DNA of 37,568 bases from Woeseiaceae bacterium (GTDB lineage Bacteria > Pseudomonadota > Gammaproteobacteria > Steroidobacterales > Woeseiaceae), in assembly GCA_021773135.1 (NCBI GenBank), contig JAJFKP010000060.1, forward strand, positions 1 to 37,568. Direction: 5' to 3'. Of the stretch, positions 1 through 8,198 are shown one piece after another (the stretch's first letter is position 1; the number at the start of each line of letters is the position of its first letter). The notes below the pieces were generated by a model, which was not told the origin of the DNA, did not search any database, and saw only the letters and a program-made list of their open reading frames with translations. The position numbers and the translations under genes were made by a program.

Positions 1-1
1 C

Positions 2-292
2 AGCGCGGATGTGTGGGAACTGGTGGAAACCGCGCCGGTTTTGTTTCTTTTTGCCACGGTCATCATCATCGTGCACCTGGCCATACTCTTCGGTGTGGGC
101 CTGTTGTTCAGGCTCGACCTGGCTGAATTGGCCATGGCATCGGCGGTTTGTATCGGGGGGCCATCGAGCGCCCCGGCGCTTGCGTCGGCGAAGGGCTGGC
201 GTGATTTGTTGATCCCCGGCGTTCTTGTCGGTTCTTTAGGATACGCGATTGGCAGTTTTGTTGGCGTATCCGTAACCACGTGGCTGAGCTAG
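2..292 (+). CDS. DUF819 family membrane protein, C-terminal part (5' end outside window)
   Basis: The reading frame is already open at the window edge, so this is the last 96 or so residues of a longer gene; the first ATG at position 11 is probably internal. Three hydrophobic stretches are visible (a V/I/L/F-rich helix at about residues 12-35, one around VCIGG, and a final one around LVGSLGYAIG). The segment IGGPSSAPALASAKGW followed by LLIPGVLVGSLGYAIG is the typical end of DUF819 (YjcL-like) integral membrane proteins, a family of unknown function. The stop codon overlaps the stop of the convergent hydrolase gene in the shared tetranucleotide CTAG. Family assignment is from recalled motif similarity only; nothing here shows a substrate. 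Confidence 0.7.
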   Translation, partial: SADVWELVETAPVLFLFATVIIIVHLAILFGVGLLFRLDLAELAMASAVCIGGPSSAPALASAKGWRDLLIPGVLVGSLGYAIGSFVGVSVTTWLS

Positions 293-1362
293 TCGGCGGA
301 TGACAATCCCGCGCCCCAGGAAGCCAGGAGGTCTACGTACTCTGGACGAAATCCGGCGGTAAAGATACCGGTAAGCCCGAAGAAGGAGTGCCCGGCATCG
401 TCGATTATGAAAACCTCGATGTCTTTTCCCGCGGTAGCGCGAAACGTTTCCAGGAACTCTACGCTTTGCGTAGTCGGGATATTGACGTCCAACTCGCCAA
501 AAACGTATTGCATCGGCACGTCTATTCGCCTGAGGAATGGTTGCGGGTCGTAGGCGTAATTGGCGGCAAAACCGGCATAGCGCGATTCTTCATATTCGGC
601 AACTTTACCTGGCAGCACCTGGTCGGCGATGGGCACGGATGCACGCAGTTCGGATAGTATTGCGTTAATGGCGTTCCGCTCCGCCGAAAAGGCTTTTTCA
701 GCGTCATTACCAGCCTCGATATAGTAGCGCCATCGACGCTCGGTGATAGCCTCGAGTGCCGCAAGATCCGCCTCGGCGATACCGGCTTCCAGAAATTCAT
801 TGCGAACTTCCCAGAGTACGGTAGTAATCCAGGGAAGTGGTGGTCCCGCGCGATTGAATATCGATGCAACCTTGCCGGTCCTGTGGGCAACTTCGGGAGT
901 AAACCATCCACCCTCGCTGTTTCCGTGCAGCGCAATGCGTCCAGCGTCGATATCAGGCCGAGTCGACAGGAAATCGACAGCGGCTATCGCGTCGTTAATA
1001 AAGTCTTTGTACAACGCCTTTTCAAAATCACCGTCGCTCATGCCGACGCCGCGCTTGTCATACAACAACACCGCTACCCCATTGCGAACCAGCGTGTTGG
1101 CAGTGAGGTGATAGGAAGGATCGGACGTCACGTCAGGTCCGGAACCATGCAGCATGACGACAGCGGGGAACGCGCCCGTCGCTTCGGGCTTGATTAGCGT
1201 CCCCCGGATCATTACACCGCCACTGTCGAATTCAACGATTTCTGTCGGGTGCCAGAAGATTTGAAAACGCAGGTAGTTGAACAGCACGATACCGACACAT
1301 AATACAAATGCTGTGAGGAGCGTTCGCAGCACCGGCCTGACAAATTGTCCTTTCACCGCCAT
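289..1362 (-). CDS. Membrane-anchored alpha/beta hydrolase
   Basis: This is a serine hydrolase of the alpha/beta fold (COG1073-like dipeptidyl-peptidase/esterase type). From the ATG at 1362 the protein has 357 residues. An N-terminal hydrophobic segment (about residues 10-28) probably acts as signal anchor, placing the catalytic domain in the periplasm. The oxyanion-region motif LHGSGPD, the nucleophile elbow HGNSEGG (Ser at about residue 149), a candidate acid in GELDVN and the catalytic His in DAGHSFFG are all present. A TTG start at 1452 would add 30 residues; its purine-rich GAGGAGG lies only 2 nt away, too close for a normal ribosome site, so I prefer 1362. The gene is convergent with the DUF819 gene and divergent from the symporter. 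The substrate cannot be inferred. Confidence 0.8.
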   Translation of the reverse strand: MAVKGQFVRPVLRTLLTAFVLCVGIVLFNYLRFQIFWHPTEIVEFDSGGVMIRGTLIKPEATGAFPAVVMLHGSGPDVTSDPSYHLTANTLVRNGVAVLLYDKRGVGMSDGDFEKALYKDFINDAIAAVDFLSTRPDIDAGRIALHGNSEGGWFTPEVAHRTGKVASIFNRAGPPLPWITTVLWEVRNEFLEAGIAEADLAALEAITERRWRYYIEAGNDAEKAFSAERNAINAILSELRASVPIADQVLPGKVAEYEESRYAGFAANYAYDPQPFLRRIDVPMQYVFGELDVNIPTTQSVEFLETFRATAGKDIEVFIIDDAGHSFFGLTGIFTAGFRPEYVDLLASWGAGLSSAD

Positions 1363-1532
1363 GACATTACCCCCCGGATTTCGTTTTCCATCGCAGGTGC
1401 ACTGATATTCGATGCTTTCAACTGACCAATCGTTTGATTGACTATCGTCCAATCCTCCTCACCAGCCTACGCGTATTCCTGTAATATCGGCGACCAATGC
1501 CGAATAACAACAAGATGATCTAGGAAATTCTT

Positions 1533-3002
1533 ATGCAAGAAGCCGTGGATTTTATTGGTGGTTGGGTCTGGAGTTACTGGCTGATCGGACTGTGTCTCGG
1601 TGCAGGCCTGCTGTTTTCGTTTCTGACCCGCTTCCTGCAGGTGCGTCATTTTCGGCACATGATCGAGCTGCTTTTCTCCAGCAAGGAATCGGAAAAAGGT
1701 ATTTCGTCATTTCAGGCACTTGCCGTTTCTTTGTCAGGGCGAGTTGGTACCGGCAATATTGCGGGCACTGCAGCAGCCATCGGTTTCGGCGGACCCAGTG
1801 CCGTGTTCTGGATGTGGGTCGTGGCATTCCTGGGTGCCTCAACGGCTTTCGTGGAGGCGACGCTCGGGCAAATATATAAAGAGGAAGACGAGGGGCAGTA
1901 TCGAGGTGGCCCCGCTTTTTATATAGAAAAGGCGATGGGCCAGAAATGGTACGGCTGGGTTTTTGCAGTCACGACCATCGTCGCCACCGGTCTGCTCCTT
2001 CCGACGGTGCAAGCCAACGCCATCAGCACATCGGCTGAAATCGCATTTGGCACCAACGGCATGATCGAAACATTTCTCGGCAGCATCAGCACTACCAAAC
2101 TCACGGCCGCCGTAATTGTCGTCGCTATTTTCGGCTTTATTATTTTTGGTGGCGTCAAACGGATCGCGCACGTAACCCAAATCGTGGTGCCGTTTATGGC
2201 TATCGGCTATATCGCCATCGCCGTCGGCATCATTCTTATGAACGTAGGCGAACTACCGCGGGTTCTTGGCTTGATCTTCGGCGACATTTTTTCGCCAATG
2301 GCGGGTTTCGGCGCCGCAATAGGCTGGGGCGTAAAACGCGGCGTTTATTCGAATGAGGCCGGTCAGGGCACGGCACCGCACGCGGCTGCGGCGGCAGAGG
2401 TCCAGCACCCCGCACAGCAGGGACTCGTCCAGGCTTTTTCCGTGTACGTCGATACCTTGTTCGTCTGTTCCGCCACGGCGTTCATGATTCTGATTACCGG
2501 GGCCTATAATGTTGTTGGCGGCGACGGAGGATTTATCGTCCAGAACCTTCCCGCGGCAACCGATCCGAACAGCCCGGCGTTTACGCAAATGGCGGTACAG
2601 AGCGTTTTCCCTGACTTTGGCAAACACTTCGTTGCACTCGCGTTGTTCTTCTTCGCGTTTACAACTGTCCTCGCCTATTACTACATAGCAGAGACCAATA
2701 TCGCGTACCTGCGTCGCTTTTTCAAAGTCCCCGGCGAATTGATCATTCTGAAAATCATCATGATCGGCGCGGTGTTTTACGGCGCAGTGAGGACAGCAAG
2801 CCTTGCCTGGGGCCTGGGTGATATTGGCGTCGGTCTGATGGCCTGGCTGAACATTGTCGCGATTCTGATTTTGTTCTTTATGAGCAAACCCGCATTGAAA
2901 GCGCTGAGCGACTACGAAAAACAGAGAAATGCCGGCGTAACCGATTACGTGTTCGACCCGGAAGCGCTCGGCATCAAGAACGCAGACTTCTGGAAAAAAT
3001 AA
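1533..3002 (+). CDS. Alanine/glycine:cation symporter family (AGCS) protein
   Basis: A 489-residue inner-membrane transporter of the AGCS family, which takes up alanine, glycine or related small amino acids with Na+ (or H+). The characteristic motif LSGRVGTGNIAGTAAAIGFGGP (residues about 68-89) is complete, as are the EATLGQIYKE and YRGGPAFYIEKAMG segments and the GVKRGVYSNEAGQGTAPHAAAAA loop region; about ten hydrophobic helices can be counted. The length is normal for the family (450-540). An AGGA sequence lies a few bases upstream of the ATG. The next gene, an SDR, begins 30 bases after the stop in the same direction, so the two could share a transcript, though their functions are not obviously linked. 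Alanine versus glycine specificity cannot be read from the sequence. Confidence 0.95.
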   Translation: MQEAVDFIGGWVWSYWLIGLCLGAGLLFSFLTRFLQVRHFRHMIELLFSSKESEKGISSFQALAVSLSGRVGTGNIAGTAAAIGFGGPSAVFWMWVVAFLGASTAFVEATLGQIYKEEDEGQYRGGPAFYIEKAMGQKWYGWVFAVTTIVATGLLLPTVQANAISTSAEIAFGTNGMIETFLGSISTTKLTAAVIVVAIFGFIIFGGVKRIAHVTQIVVPFMAIGYIAIAVGIILMNVGELPRVLGLIFGDIFSPMAGFGAAIGWGVKRGVYSNEAGQGTAPHAAAAAEVQHPAQQGLVQAFSVYVDTLFVCSATAFMILITGAYNVVGGDGGFIVQNLPAATDPNSPAFTQMAVQSVFPDFGKHFVALALFFFAFTTVLAYYYIAETNIAYLRRFFKVPGELIILKIIMIGAVFYGAVRTASLAWGLGDIGVGLMAWLNIVAILILFFMSKPALKALSDYEKQRNAGVTDYVFDPEALGIKNADFWKK

Positions 3003-3032
3003 ACTGCATAAATCTTTCCGTTGGAGAAGGCT

Positions 3033-3998
3033 ATGAATCGCGTCGCCACCCTGGTCACGTTAATTGTTGTAAGTCTTTCATTCGTATCCGGGACGACTCT
3101 TGCCCGTCAGGGCGAACCGGCAAATCAGAAAGCCGTTTTGGTGACCGGGGCCAGCACCGGCATCGGCCGCAATATTGCTGAGGCGCTGGCCGCCGAAGGG
3201 CACTTTGTTTACGCAGGTGCAAGAAAGCAATCCGATATCGATGCACTCAGCGCTATCGAGAATATCCAGGGAATTCGCCTGGACGTTACGGTCCAGGAAG
3301 AGATCGATGCCGCGGTCGACACGATTACCAAGGAAGGTCGCGGTCTCTATGGCCTGGTAAACAACGCGGGCGTGGCGGTGCTGGCGCCGCTTATCGAAGT
3401 CGACGAAGTAGATATGCAGTTCCAGATGGACGTAAACCTCTTCGGTCCCTATCGCGTAACAAAAGCGTTTGCGCCGTTGATCATCGAGAGTAAGGGCCGC
3501 ATCACAACCACTGGCTCTATCTCGGGCATCCTTTCCGGGGCCCTGTTTGGCCCTTACAGCATGAGCAAACATGCTATTGAGGCCTACACCGATTCGTTGG
3601 CCGGCGAGATGCGAAAGTTCGATGTCGAAGTCAGCGTCGTAGAACCGGGCAATTACAACTCCGCCATCTACGACACCCTGTTACGCCGCATGCAGCAACG
3701 CAAGCAAACTGCCGCCGGCTCGCTCTATGAAGAGGAGCTGGCTCGCTTTCTGAACAACGCCAGTAACCGCCCGCAAGACAAGGAACCGGATGAGGTCTCC
3801 GCAGCCGTTCTCGATGCGCTGTTTGCGGACAAGCCAAAGCGACGCTACATGGTGGTACCGGTTGAGCGCCAGGCAGAAGTTACGATCAGGAAAGCTATCG
3901 AGGAACTTGTGCAGCTGAACGAACGGCATATGTACAGCTATGATCGGGATGCGCTGATCGACATGCTGGACGATGCGCTGGCGTCAGCGAACGAGTAG
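3033..3998 (+). CDS. SDR family oxidoreductase with N-terminal signal-like segment
   Basis: A classical short-chain dehydrogenase/reductase (321 residues). The Rossmann nucleotide motif TGASTGIG is at residues 38-45, NNAG at 110-113, and the catalytic Ser (GSISG, about 162-164), Tyr175 and Lys179 (YSMSK) are all in place, so it should be an active NAD(P)-dependent enzyme. The first 24 residues form a hydrophobic, signal-peptide-like stretch ending TTLA, unusual for an SDR because NAD(P) is cytoplasmic; it may instead be a membrane anchor. The ATG at 3033 follows GGAGAAGG at good spacing, whereas the TTG four codons upstream lies within that ribosome site. It lies downstream of the AGCS gene and converges on ntrX. 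The substrate is unknown. Confidence 0.88.
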   Translation: MNRVATLVTLIVVSLSFVSGTTLARQGEPANQKAVLVTGASTGIGRNIAEALAAEGHFVYAGARKQSDIDALSAIENIQGIRLDVTVQEEIDAAVDTITKEGRGLYGLVNNAGVAVLAPLIEVDEVDMQFQMDVNLFGPYRVTKAFAPLIIESKGRITTTGSISGILSGALFGPYSMSKHAIEAYTDSLAGEMRKFDVEVSVVEPGNYNSAIYDTLLRRMQQRKQTAAGSLYEEELARFLNNASNRPQDKEPDEVSAAVLDALFADKPKRRYMVVPVERQAEVTIRKAIEELVQLNERHMYSYDRDALIDMLDDALASANE

Positions 3999-4014
3999 CG
4001 CCACCCCGCATCGC

Positions 4015-5388
4015 CTAGTCGCCACCCGATGAGCTGGCTGCCTTGAAATCGACGCCCAGCGAACGCAGTTTGCGGTATAGATGCGTACGCTCCATTCCCA
4101 CGCGTTGCGCCAGCCGCCCAACCTTGCCGTCACACAGCACCAGCTGCTGCTGCAGGTAGGCACGCTCGAATTGTTCACGCGCCTCCCTTAGCGGCAACGA
4201 TAGCAAGTCCTGTTTAACTAAAGGCTCATCGGCAATTGAAGTCGAACTGATTTCATTCTCTACTTCCTCGAGCGTTATCTCATCGTCAGATTCTGTCATC
4301 AGCAGGCGCCGCACCAGGTTCTTCAACTCACGAACATTGTCCGGCCAGGGATAGTTTCTTAGGCGATTCTGGGCGGCAACGCTAAATCGGCGAAACGTGA
4401 GGCCCTCTGAATCGACGAGCTTGTCAACGTAGTAACTTAAGAGAGCCGGAACGTCTTCGGCATACTCTCGCAACGGCGGTACCCGGGCCGTGAGCGTGTT
4501 CAGATTCGAAACCAGCTCCCGCCGTAGCGCCCCTGTTTCCATAGCTCTTTCATAATCCGCATTTACCGTCGCCAGGATGCGCGCCTGCAGCTTTACGGGT
4601 TCCCTGCCACCGGATCGCAGCAGCTCACCCCGCTCGAGCACGCTCATGATCAGCTTCTGCGCCTGATCGCAAAGGTCGGTCAGTTCATCGATGATCAACG
4701 TGCCGTTTCTCGCCCGTTCAAAATAGCCGCTTCGGATATCACCGTCCGATTCGCTGCCGAGCAGCTGCTCTTCGGCATTGTTGTCGGTTATGGATGCCGC
4801 CAGTAGCGTAACCAATGGCCCGTCTGAATGTGAGCTCATGCTGTGGATATAGCGGGCGAACGCGCTGCGGCCGGTACCGGGTTCACCGCTGAAAAGTACC
4901 GGTGAATCGTATTTGGCGAATTGCTGCACTTTCTCCCGCAGCCCTTTCATCAACGGGCTGCGTCCGATGGGCGCCAGCAGCGAGGGCAGCATGCCCCTGC
5001 CGGCACCGGCCTGCTTCTTCGATGAATCTATTGCACGTTCGACAGTTCGCAGAAGCTTTGCCAATGACAATGGCTTCTCAACGAAGTCGAATGCACCGAG
5101 GCGGGTCGCCTCGACGGCCGTATCGACCGTGCCGTGACCGGACATCATAACCACCGGACAATCAAGATCGCCGGGTTCCGACCACTCACGCAACAGACTG
5201 ATGCCATCCGTTCCGGGCATCCAGATGTCGAGCAGAACCAGGTCGAAATTCCCGTCGCTTCGCGCAATGCGCGCCTCACCTGCATCACCTGCGACGGTTA
5301 CCGCATACCCTTCGTCAGACAAAATTTCGTCAATAAGCTCCCTGATATCGGCCTCATCATCGACGACCAGCACATTTGCCGCACTCAT
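4015..5388 (-). CDS. ntrX: NtrX-like response regulator lacking the sigma-54 contact loop
   Basis: A 457-residue NtrC-family regulator and partner of the upstream NtrY kinase (the genes overlap by ATGA). Order of domains: receiver (residues 5-120, acidic pocket D10-D11-E12, phospho-acceptor D54 in LLDIWMP, S83, K105), AAA+ (about 140-380) and a Fis-type helix-turn-helix (about 415-445, GRLAQRVGMERTHLYRKL). The AAA+ module is degenerate: the Walker A reads GEPGTGRS (168-175), with Arg where the phosphate-binding Lys is expected; the GAFTGA loop that contacts sigma-54 is replaced by a non-matching stretch at about 211-222 (GSESDGDIRSGY); Walker B is TLIIDE (230-235). NtrX proteins without GAFTGA are known, and are thought to act as sigma-54-independent regulators. 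DNA binding and phosphorylation therefore look intact, sigma-54 activation not. trkA, often next in related genomes, is absent. Confidence 0.88.
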   Translation of the reverse strand: MSAANVLVVDDEADIRELIDEILSDEGYAVTVAGDAGEARIARSDGNFDLVLLDIWMPGTDGISLLREWSEPGDLDCPVVMMSGHGTVDTAVEATRLGAFDFVEKPLSLAKLLRTVERAIDSSKKQAGAGRGMLPSLLAPIGRSPLMKGLREKVQQFAKYDSPVLFSGEPGTGRSAFARYIHSMSSHSDGPLVTLLAASITDNNAEEQLLGSESDGDIRSGYFERARNGTLIIDELTDLCDQAQKLIMSVLERGELLRSGGREPVKLQARILATVNADYERAMETGALRRELVSNLNTLTARVPPLREYAEDVPALLSYYVDKLVDSEGLTFRRFSVAAQNRLRNYPWPDNVRELKNLVRRLLMTESDDEITLEEVENEISSTSIADEPLVKQDLLSLPLREAREQFERAYLQQQLVLCDGKVGRLAQRVGMERTHLYRKLRSLGVDFKAASSSGGD

Positions 5389-7616
5389 GCTTGTTCCCTC
5401 CGTTTCTCTGTACGACCTGGCACTTTCGCAATCATTTGACTGCGCGCCGCCTCAGTTAAAGGCAGTCTTATCGTTATCACTGCGCCACCCTCTTCGCTGT
5501 TCTTTGCATCGATTGTTCCCGCATGTTCCTCAACCAGTTTTTTGACGATAGCAAGACCAAGACCCGTTCCTTTCGGTTTCGTTGTAACGTAGGGCTCGAA
5601 TATTTGCTTGACTGAATCACTGTGAAAGCCAGGACCATTGTCTGCAACGATTAACTCCACAACGTCAATTCCGTGCACCTCCGCCGCATTGACGATAACG
5701 TCTATGTGCCCATTTTCGTTATGCTCGAGGGCTTCGATCGCATTGCGAATCAGGTTGTGCAGAATCTGGCGAACGCGACCGGCGTCCGCCTCAATGTCGG
5801 GAAGATCCGTATCGGTGCTAAACGCAATGTTGATGTCGCTTTCCTGAGCGCGATATAGATCGACGACCTCATACACGAGGTTCTCGATGCTGAAACGATT
5901 AACGTCGATATCCGGCGCCCGCGCGTAGTCGCTGAATGCGTTGACCATTTCCTTCATCGCCTCGACCTGCTGCACAATCGTGTGGGTTGCGCGATCCAGA
6001 ATTTGCGCTTCCTCAGGATCCAGGGTCGGCAGGTATTTCCTGCGCATGCGTTCTGCTGACAATTGAATCGGTGTCAGCGGATTCTTGATTTCGTGCGCCA
6101 GGCGCCGGGCAACCTCGCCCCACGCAGCGTCACGCTGCGCCTGCAAGAGGCCTGTTATGTCATCGAACACAACGACATAGCCGGCGGCGTGGTCCTCATC
6201 TCCCGGGAGGGTCGTACAAGCGCACGTGAGCACCCGTCGACCGACTTCACCGCGCAACACGATCTGCTCCCGCCATTCAGTCTCGCCGGCCTGCAGATGG
6301 ACTTGGGCGACGTCAACAAACTGCTCGAGCAACGGCTGGCCTTTTGCGACGTCGGGAAGGTACTCGCCCACTCGATTTTCCAGGTCGACGTTCAATATAC
6401 CGCCCGATGCCGCGTTGGCGTTGCGAATTCGCAGGTCGGATTCCAGCGCGACGACACCGGTCGACAACCGGTCCAGTATTACCGCAAGATTCGCACGTTC
6501 CGCCTCGACGAGCGCCTGACTCAGGCTGGCTTCGCGGCGTGCCGACGACAGGTGCTGTGTCATGTCATTAAAAGAACTGATCAGGAATCCAATCTCGTCG
6601 CGGGACGGGGTAGGCAAGCGCGTATCAAAATCGCCCTCTGCAACCGCCCGGGTACCGGCGACCAGGTCCTGGATCGGCGCTACCAGCCGGCGGGAAAGGA
6701 CGAAGGCCCCATAAATGGAAGCCAGCAGCGAAAGCATCAGCACTACGGTCAGCGTCAACGAAGAGTTTTGCTTGAGATCTTCGCGGAAAAACACCGCCCG
6801 TCGATAATCGTTGTAGGACGAGTCAACGCTGTCCGCCATTACTCCGATGCGATCGGGCACACGATAGAGCGCCTGTATGACGCCGTTAATACTCGAACTG
6901 CTCGAATTGCCGAAAGGTACGGCGGTCCTGATTTCGTACCCGCCCGACTCCTTTGGTTCGAGGCCGACATACGGACGACCCTGGCGAATTTGCAAAACAA
7001 CTTCATCGGTAAGCGGTGTCGGCAAACTCCCGGCACTCTGATCCGAGCTGGTCGCAAGGATGTGGCTGTTGCGCGCGTAAATTGAAATTTCCCCCGCGCC
7101 ACTTTCACGCCTGAGCATGCTCAATTCAAAAATCAGCTGACGAGGATTAACATCTTGCAGCCGGTCTGCAATTTTTACCGTTGTAGACAGATGATCTCGC
7201 ATCTGCATCGCGAGCGCCGCCTGGCTTAATGCCAGCGCATCATCGAGCCCTTCCTCCACGTCCGCGCTAAACCAGCTGTCGATCCCGGTGTTGATAAACT
7301 GGATGGAAAAATAGAACAACACTACCAATGGCAAAACGGCCAGGCCAACGAACATGCCGACCATCCGCGCTTTCAGTTTTGCGCCGGGTACGTTTTTTCG
7401 ATAGTCCTGAAACAGCTTCGCCAGGTTGCCGACCATCAGTGCAAACAGCACGACCACGCCGGCAACATTAATGATCAGGATTACAATCTGCAGCGATTCA
7501 AAGTCGTCGGTATTTTGTGGCGTCCAGCTCAGCAAAAATAGCGCGACCGCCGCCAGGCCGACGCCGATGACGCCGACCGCGGTGATTGCCGCCCTTTTTA
7601 TCGTGCGAGAGTCCAT
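5385..7616 (-). CDS. ntrY: NtrY-like transmembrane sensor histidine kinase
   Basis: A 743-residue membrane histidine kinase pairing with NtrX. Transmembrane helices are seen at about residues 10-31, 42-68, 84-108 and 286-308; residues 109-285 form an extracytoplasmic sensor region. These are followed by a HAMP linker (about 309-362), a PAS-like domain (about 370-490), the HisKA helix with phospho-acceptor His508 (AHEIKNPLTPIQLS), and an ATPase domain with N box (NLIRNAIEAL, about 621-630), G1 (ADNGPGF) and G2 (GTGLGLAI). All catalytic boxes are intact, so the kinase should be active even though its partner is degenerate as an ATPase. Family knowledge links NtrYX to nitrogen, redox and envelope responses. 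The start overlaps the 3' end of the DUF4390 gene by 19 bases, indicating translational coupling within the fmt-rsmB-ntrYX operon. Confidence 0.92.
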   Translation of the reverse strand: MDSRTIKRAAITAVGVIGVGLAAVALFLLSWTPQNTDDFESLQIVILIINVAGVVVLFALMVGNLAKLFQDYRKNVPGAKLKARMVGMFVGLAVLPLVVLFYFSIQFINTGIDSWFSADVEEGLDDALALSQAALAMQMRDHLSTTVKIADRLQDVNPRQLIFELSMLRRESGAGEISIYARNSHILATSSDQSAGSLPTPLTDEVVLQIRQGRPYVGLEPKESGGYEIRTAVPFGNSSSSSINGVIQALYRVPDRIGVMADSVDSSYNDYRRAVFFREDLKQNSSLTLTVVLMLSLLASIYGAFVLSRRLVAPIQDLVAGTRAVAEGDFDTRLPTPSRDEIGFLISSFNDMTQHLSSARREASLSQALVEAERANLAVILDRLSTGVVALESDLRIRNANAASGGILNVDLENRVGEYLPDVAKGQPLLEQFVDVAQVHLQAGETEWREQIVLRGEVGRRVLTCACTTLPGDEDHAAGYVVVFDDITGLLQAQRDAAWGEVARRLAHEIKNPLTPIQLSAERMRRKYLPTLDPEEAQILDRATHTIVQQVEAMKEMVNAFSDYARAPDIDVNRFSIENLVYEVVDLYRAQESDINIAFSTDTDLPDIEADAGRVRQILHNLIRNAIEALEHNENGHIDVIVNAAEVHGIDVVELIVADNGPGFHSDSVKQIFEPYVTTKPKGTGLGLAIVKKLVEEHAGTIDAKNSEEGGAVITIRLPLTEAARSQMIAKVPGRTEKRREQA

Positions 7617-8191
7617 TCGTACCAGTCACTCTCCAGTTGCCATTGGCTGCGCCAGAAAAACAGCAGTCGCAGTGAAGCAGGATATTGGCGGCTGCTCAGA
7701 CGCGCTCTTAATCGCAACCGGTAGCGGCCATCCTCTTCGAGCACGGCGTCGTCGATCACGGGCAGACCCTGAATCCGCCCCAGGTTGTTGAGCGCCGAGT
7801 ACAGTGTCGCGAATGAATCCTGATCGCCACTGTTCAGGCTACGCACGATGTAACGCTGGCTGAGCGGCCGGTATTCCAGCTCGTAGGTAAAATTTAAAGC
7901 GGCATCGAGCGCGTCGAGCCATAGACCGCGGATGCGTATCACCTCGAAATCAAGTTCGATTGTCAGTGGCACGCCGCTGTTCAGCGCTTCCAGCGCGTCA
8001 TCGCTCAGGATGAGTTGGAGCCGCGCCTCAAGTTCGTGCACACCTTCGTTTAACCGCGTCGAGGCAGAGCGAATATCAAAAAAACCCTGGCGCTCGGGAA
8101 TCTGTTGCGCCGTGGCCGCGCCAATGGTCAGCATGCCGACGCAATAAGTCAGCATGATCGCCGCGAATCCAAAAGTCTTTTTTCTTTCCAT
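7598..8191 (-). CDS. DUF4390 domain-containing secreted protein
   Basis: A 197-residue protein with a signal peptide (residues 1-28, ending ATAQQ) and a beta-rich domain rich in SARLNEGVHEL and EVIRIRGLWLD-type segments. It matches DUF4390, a family of unknown function found almost only between rsmB and ntrY in gammaproteobacteria, as here. It begins just 7 bases after the rsmB stop and overlaps ntrY by 19 bases, so the three are translated from one message. The repeated genomic pairing with NtrY and the export signal suggest (inference only) that it acts in the periplasm near the NtrY sensor region. It contains no recognisable catalytic motif. Confidence 0.85.
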   Translation of the reverse strand: MERKKTFGFAAIMLTYCVGMLTIGAATAQQIPERQGFFDIRSASTRLNEGVHELEARLQLILSDDALEALNSGVPLTIELDFEVIRIRGLWLDALDAALNFTYELEYRPLSQRYIVRSLNSGDQDSFATLYSALNNLGRIQGLPVIDDAVLEEDGRYRLRLRARLSSRQYPASLRLLFFWRSQWQLESDWYEWTLAR

Positions 8192-8198
8192 CGTGGTT

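Noticed and set aside
6063-7085. 340-residue plus-strand open frame inside ntrY
   Set aside because: It is fully antisense to conserved HAMP, PAS and sensor regions of NtrY and has an Arg/Gln-rich composition without family features.
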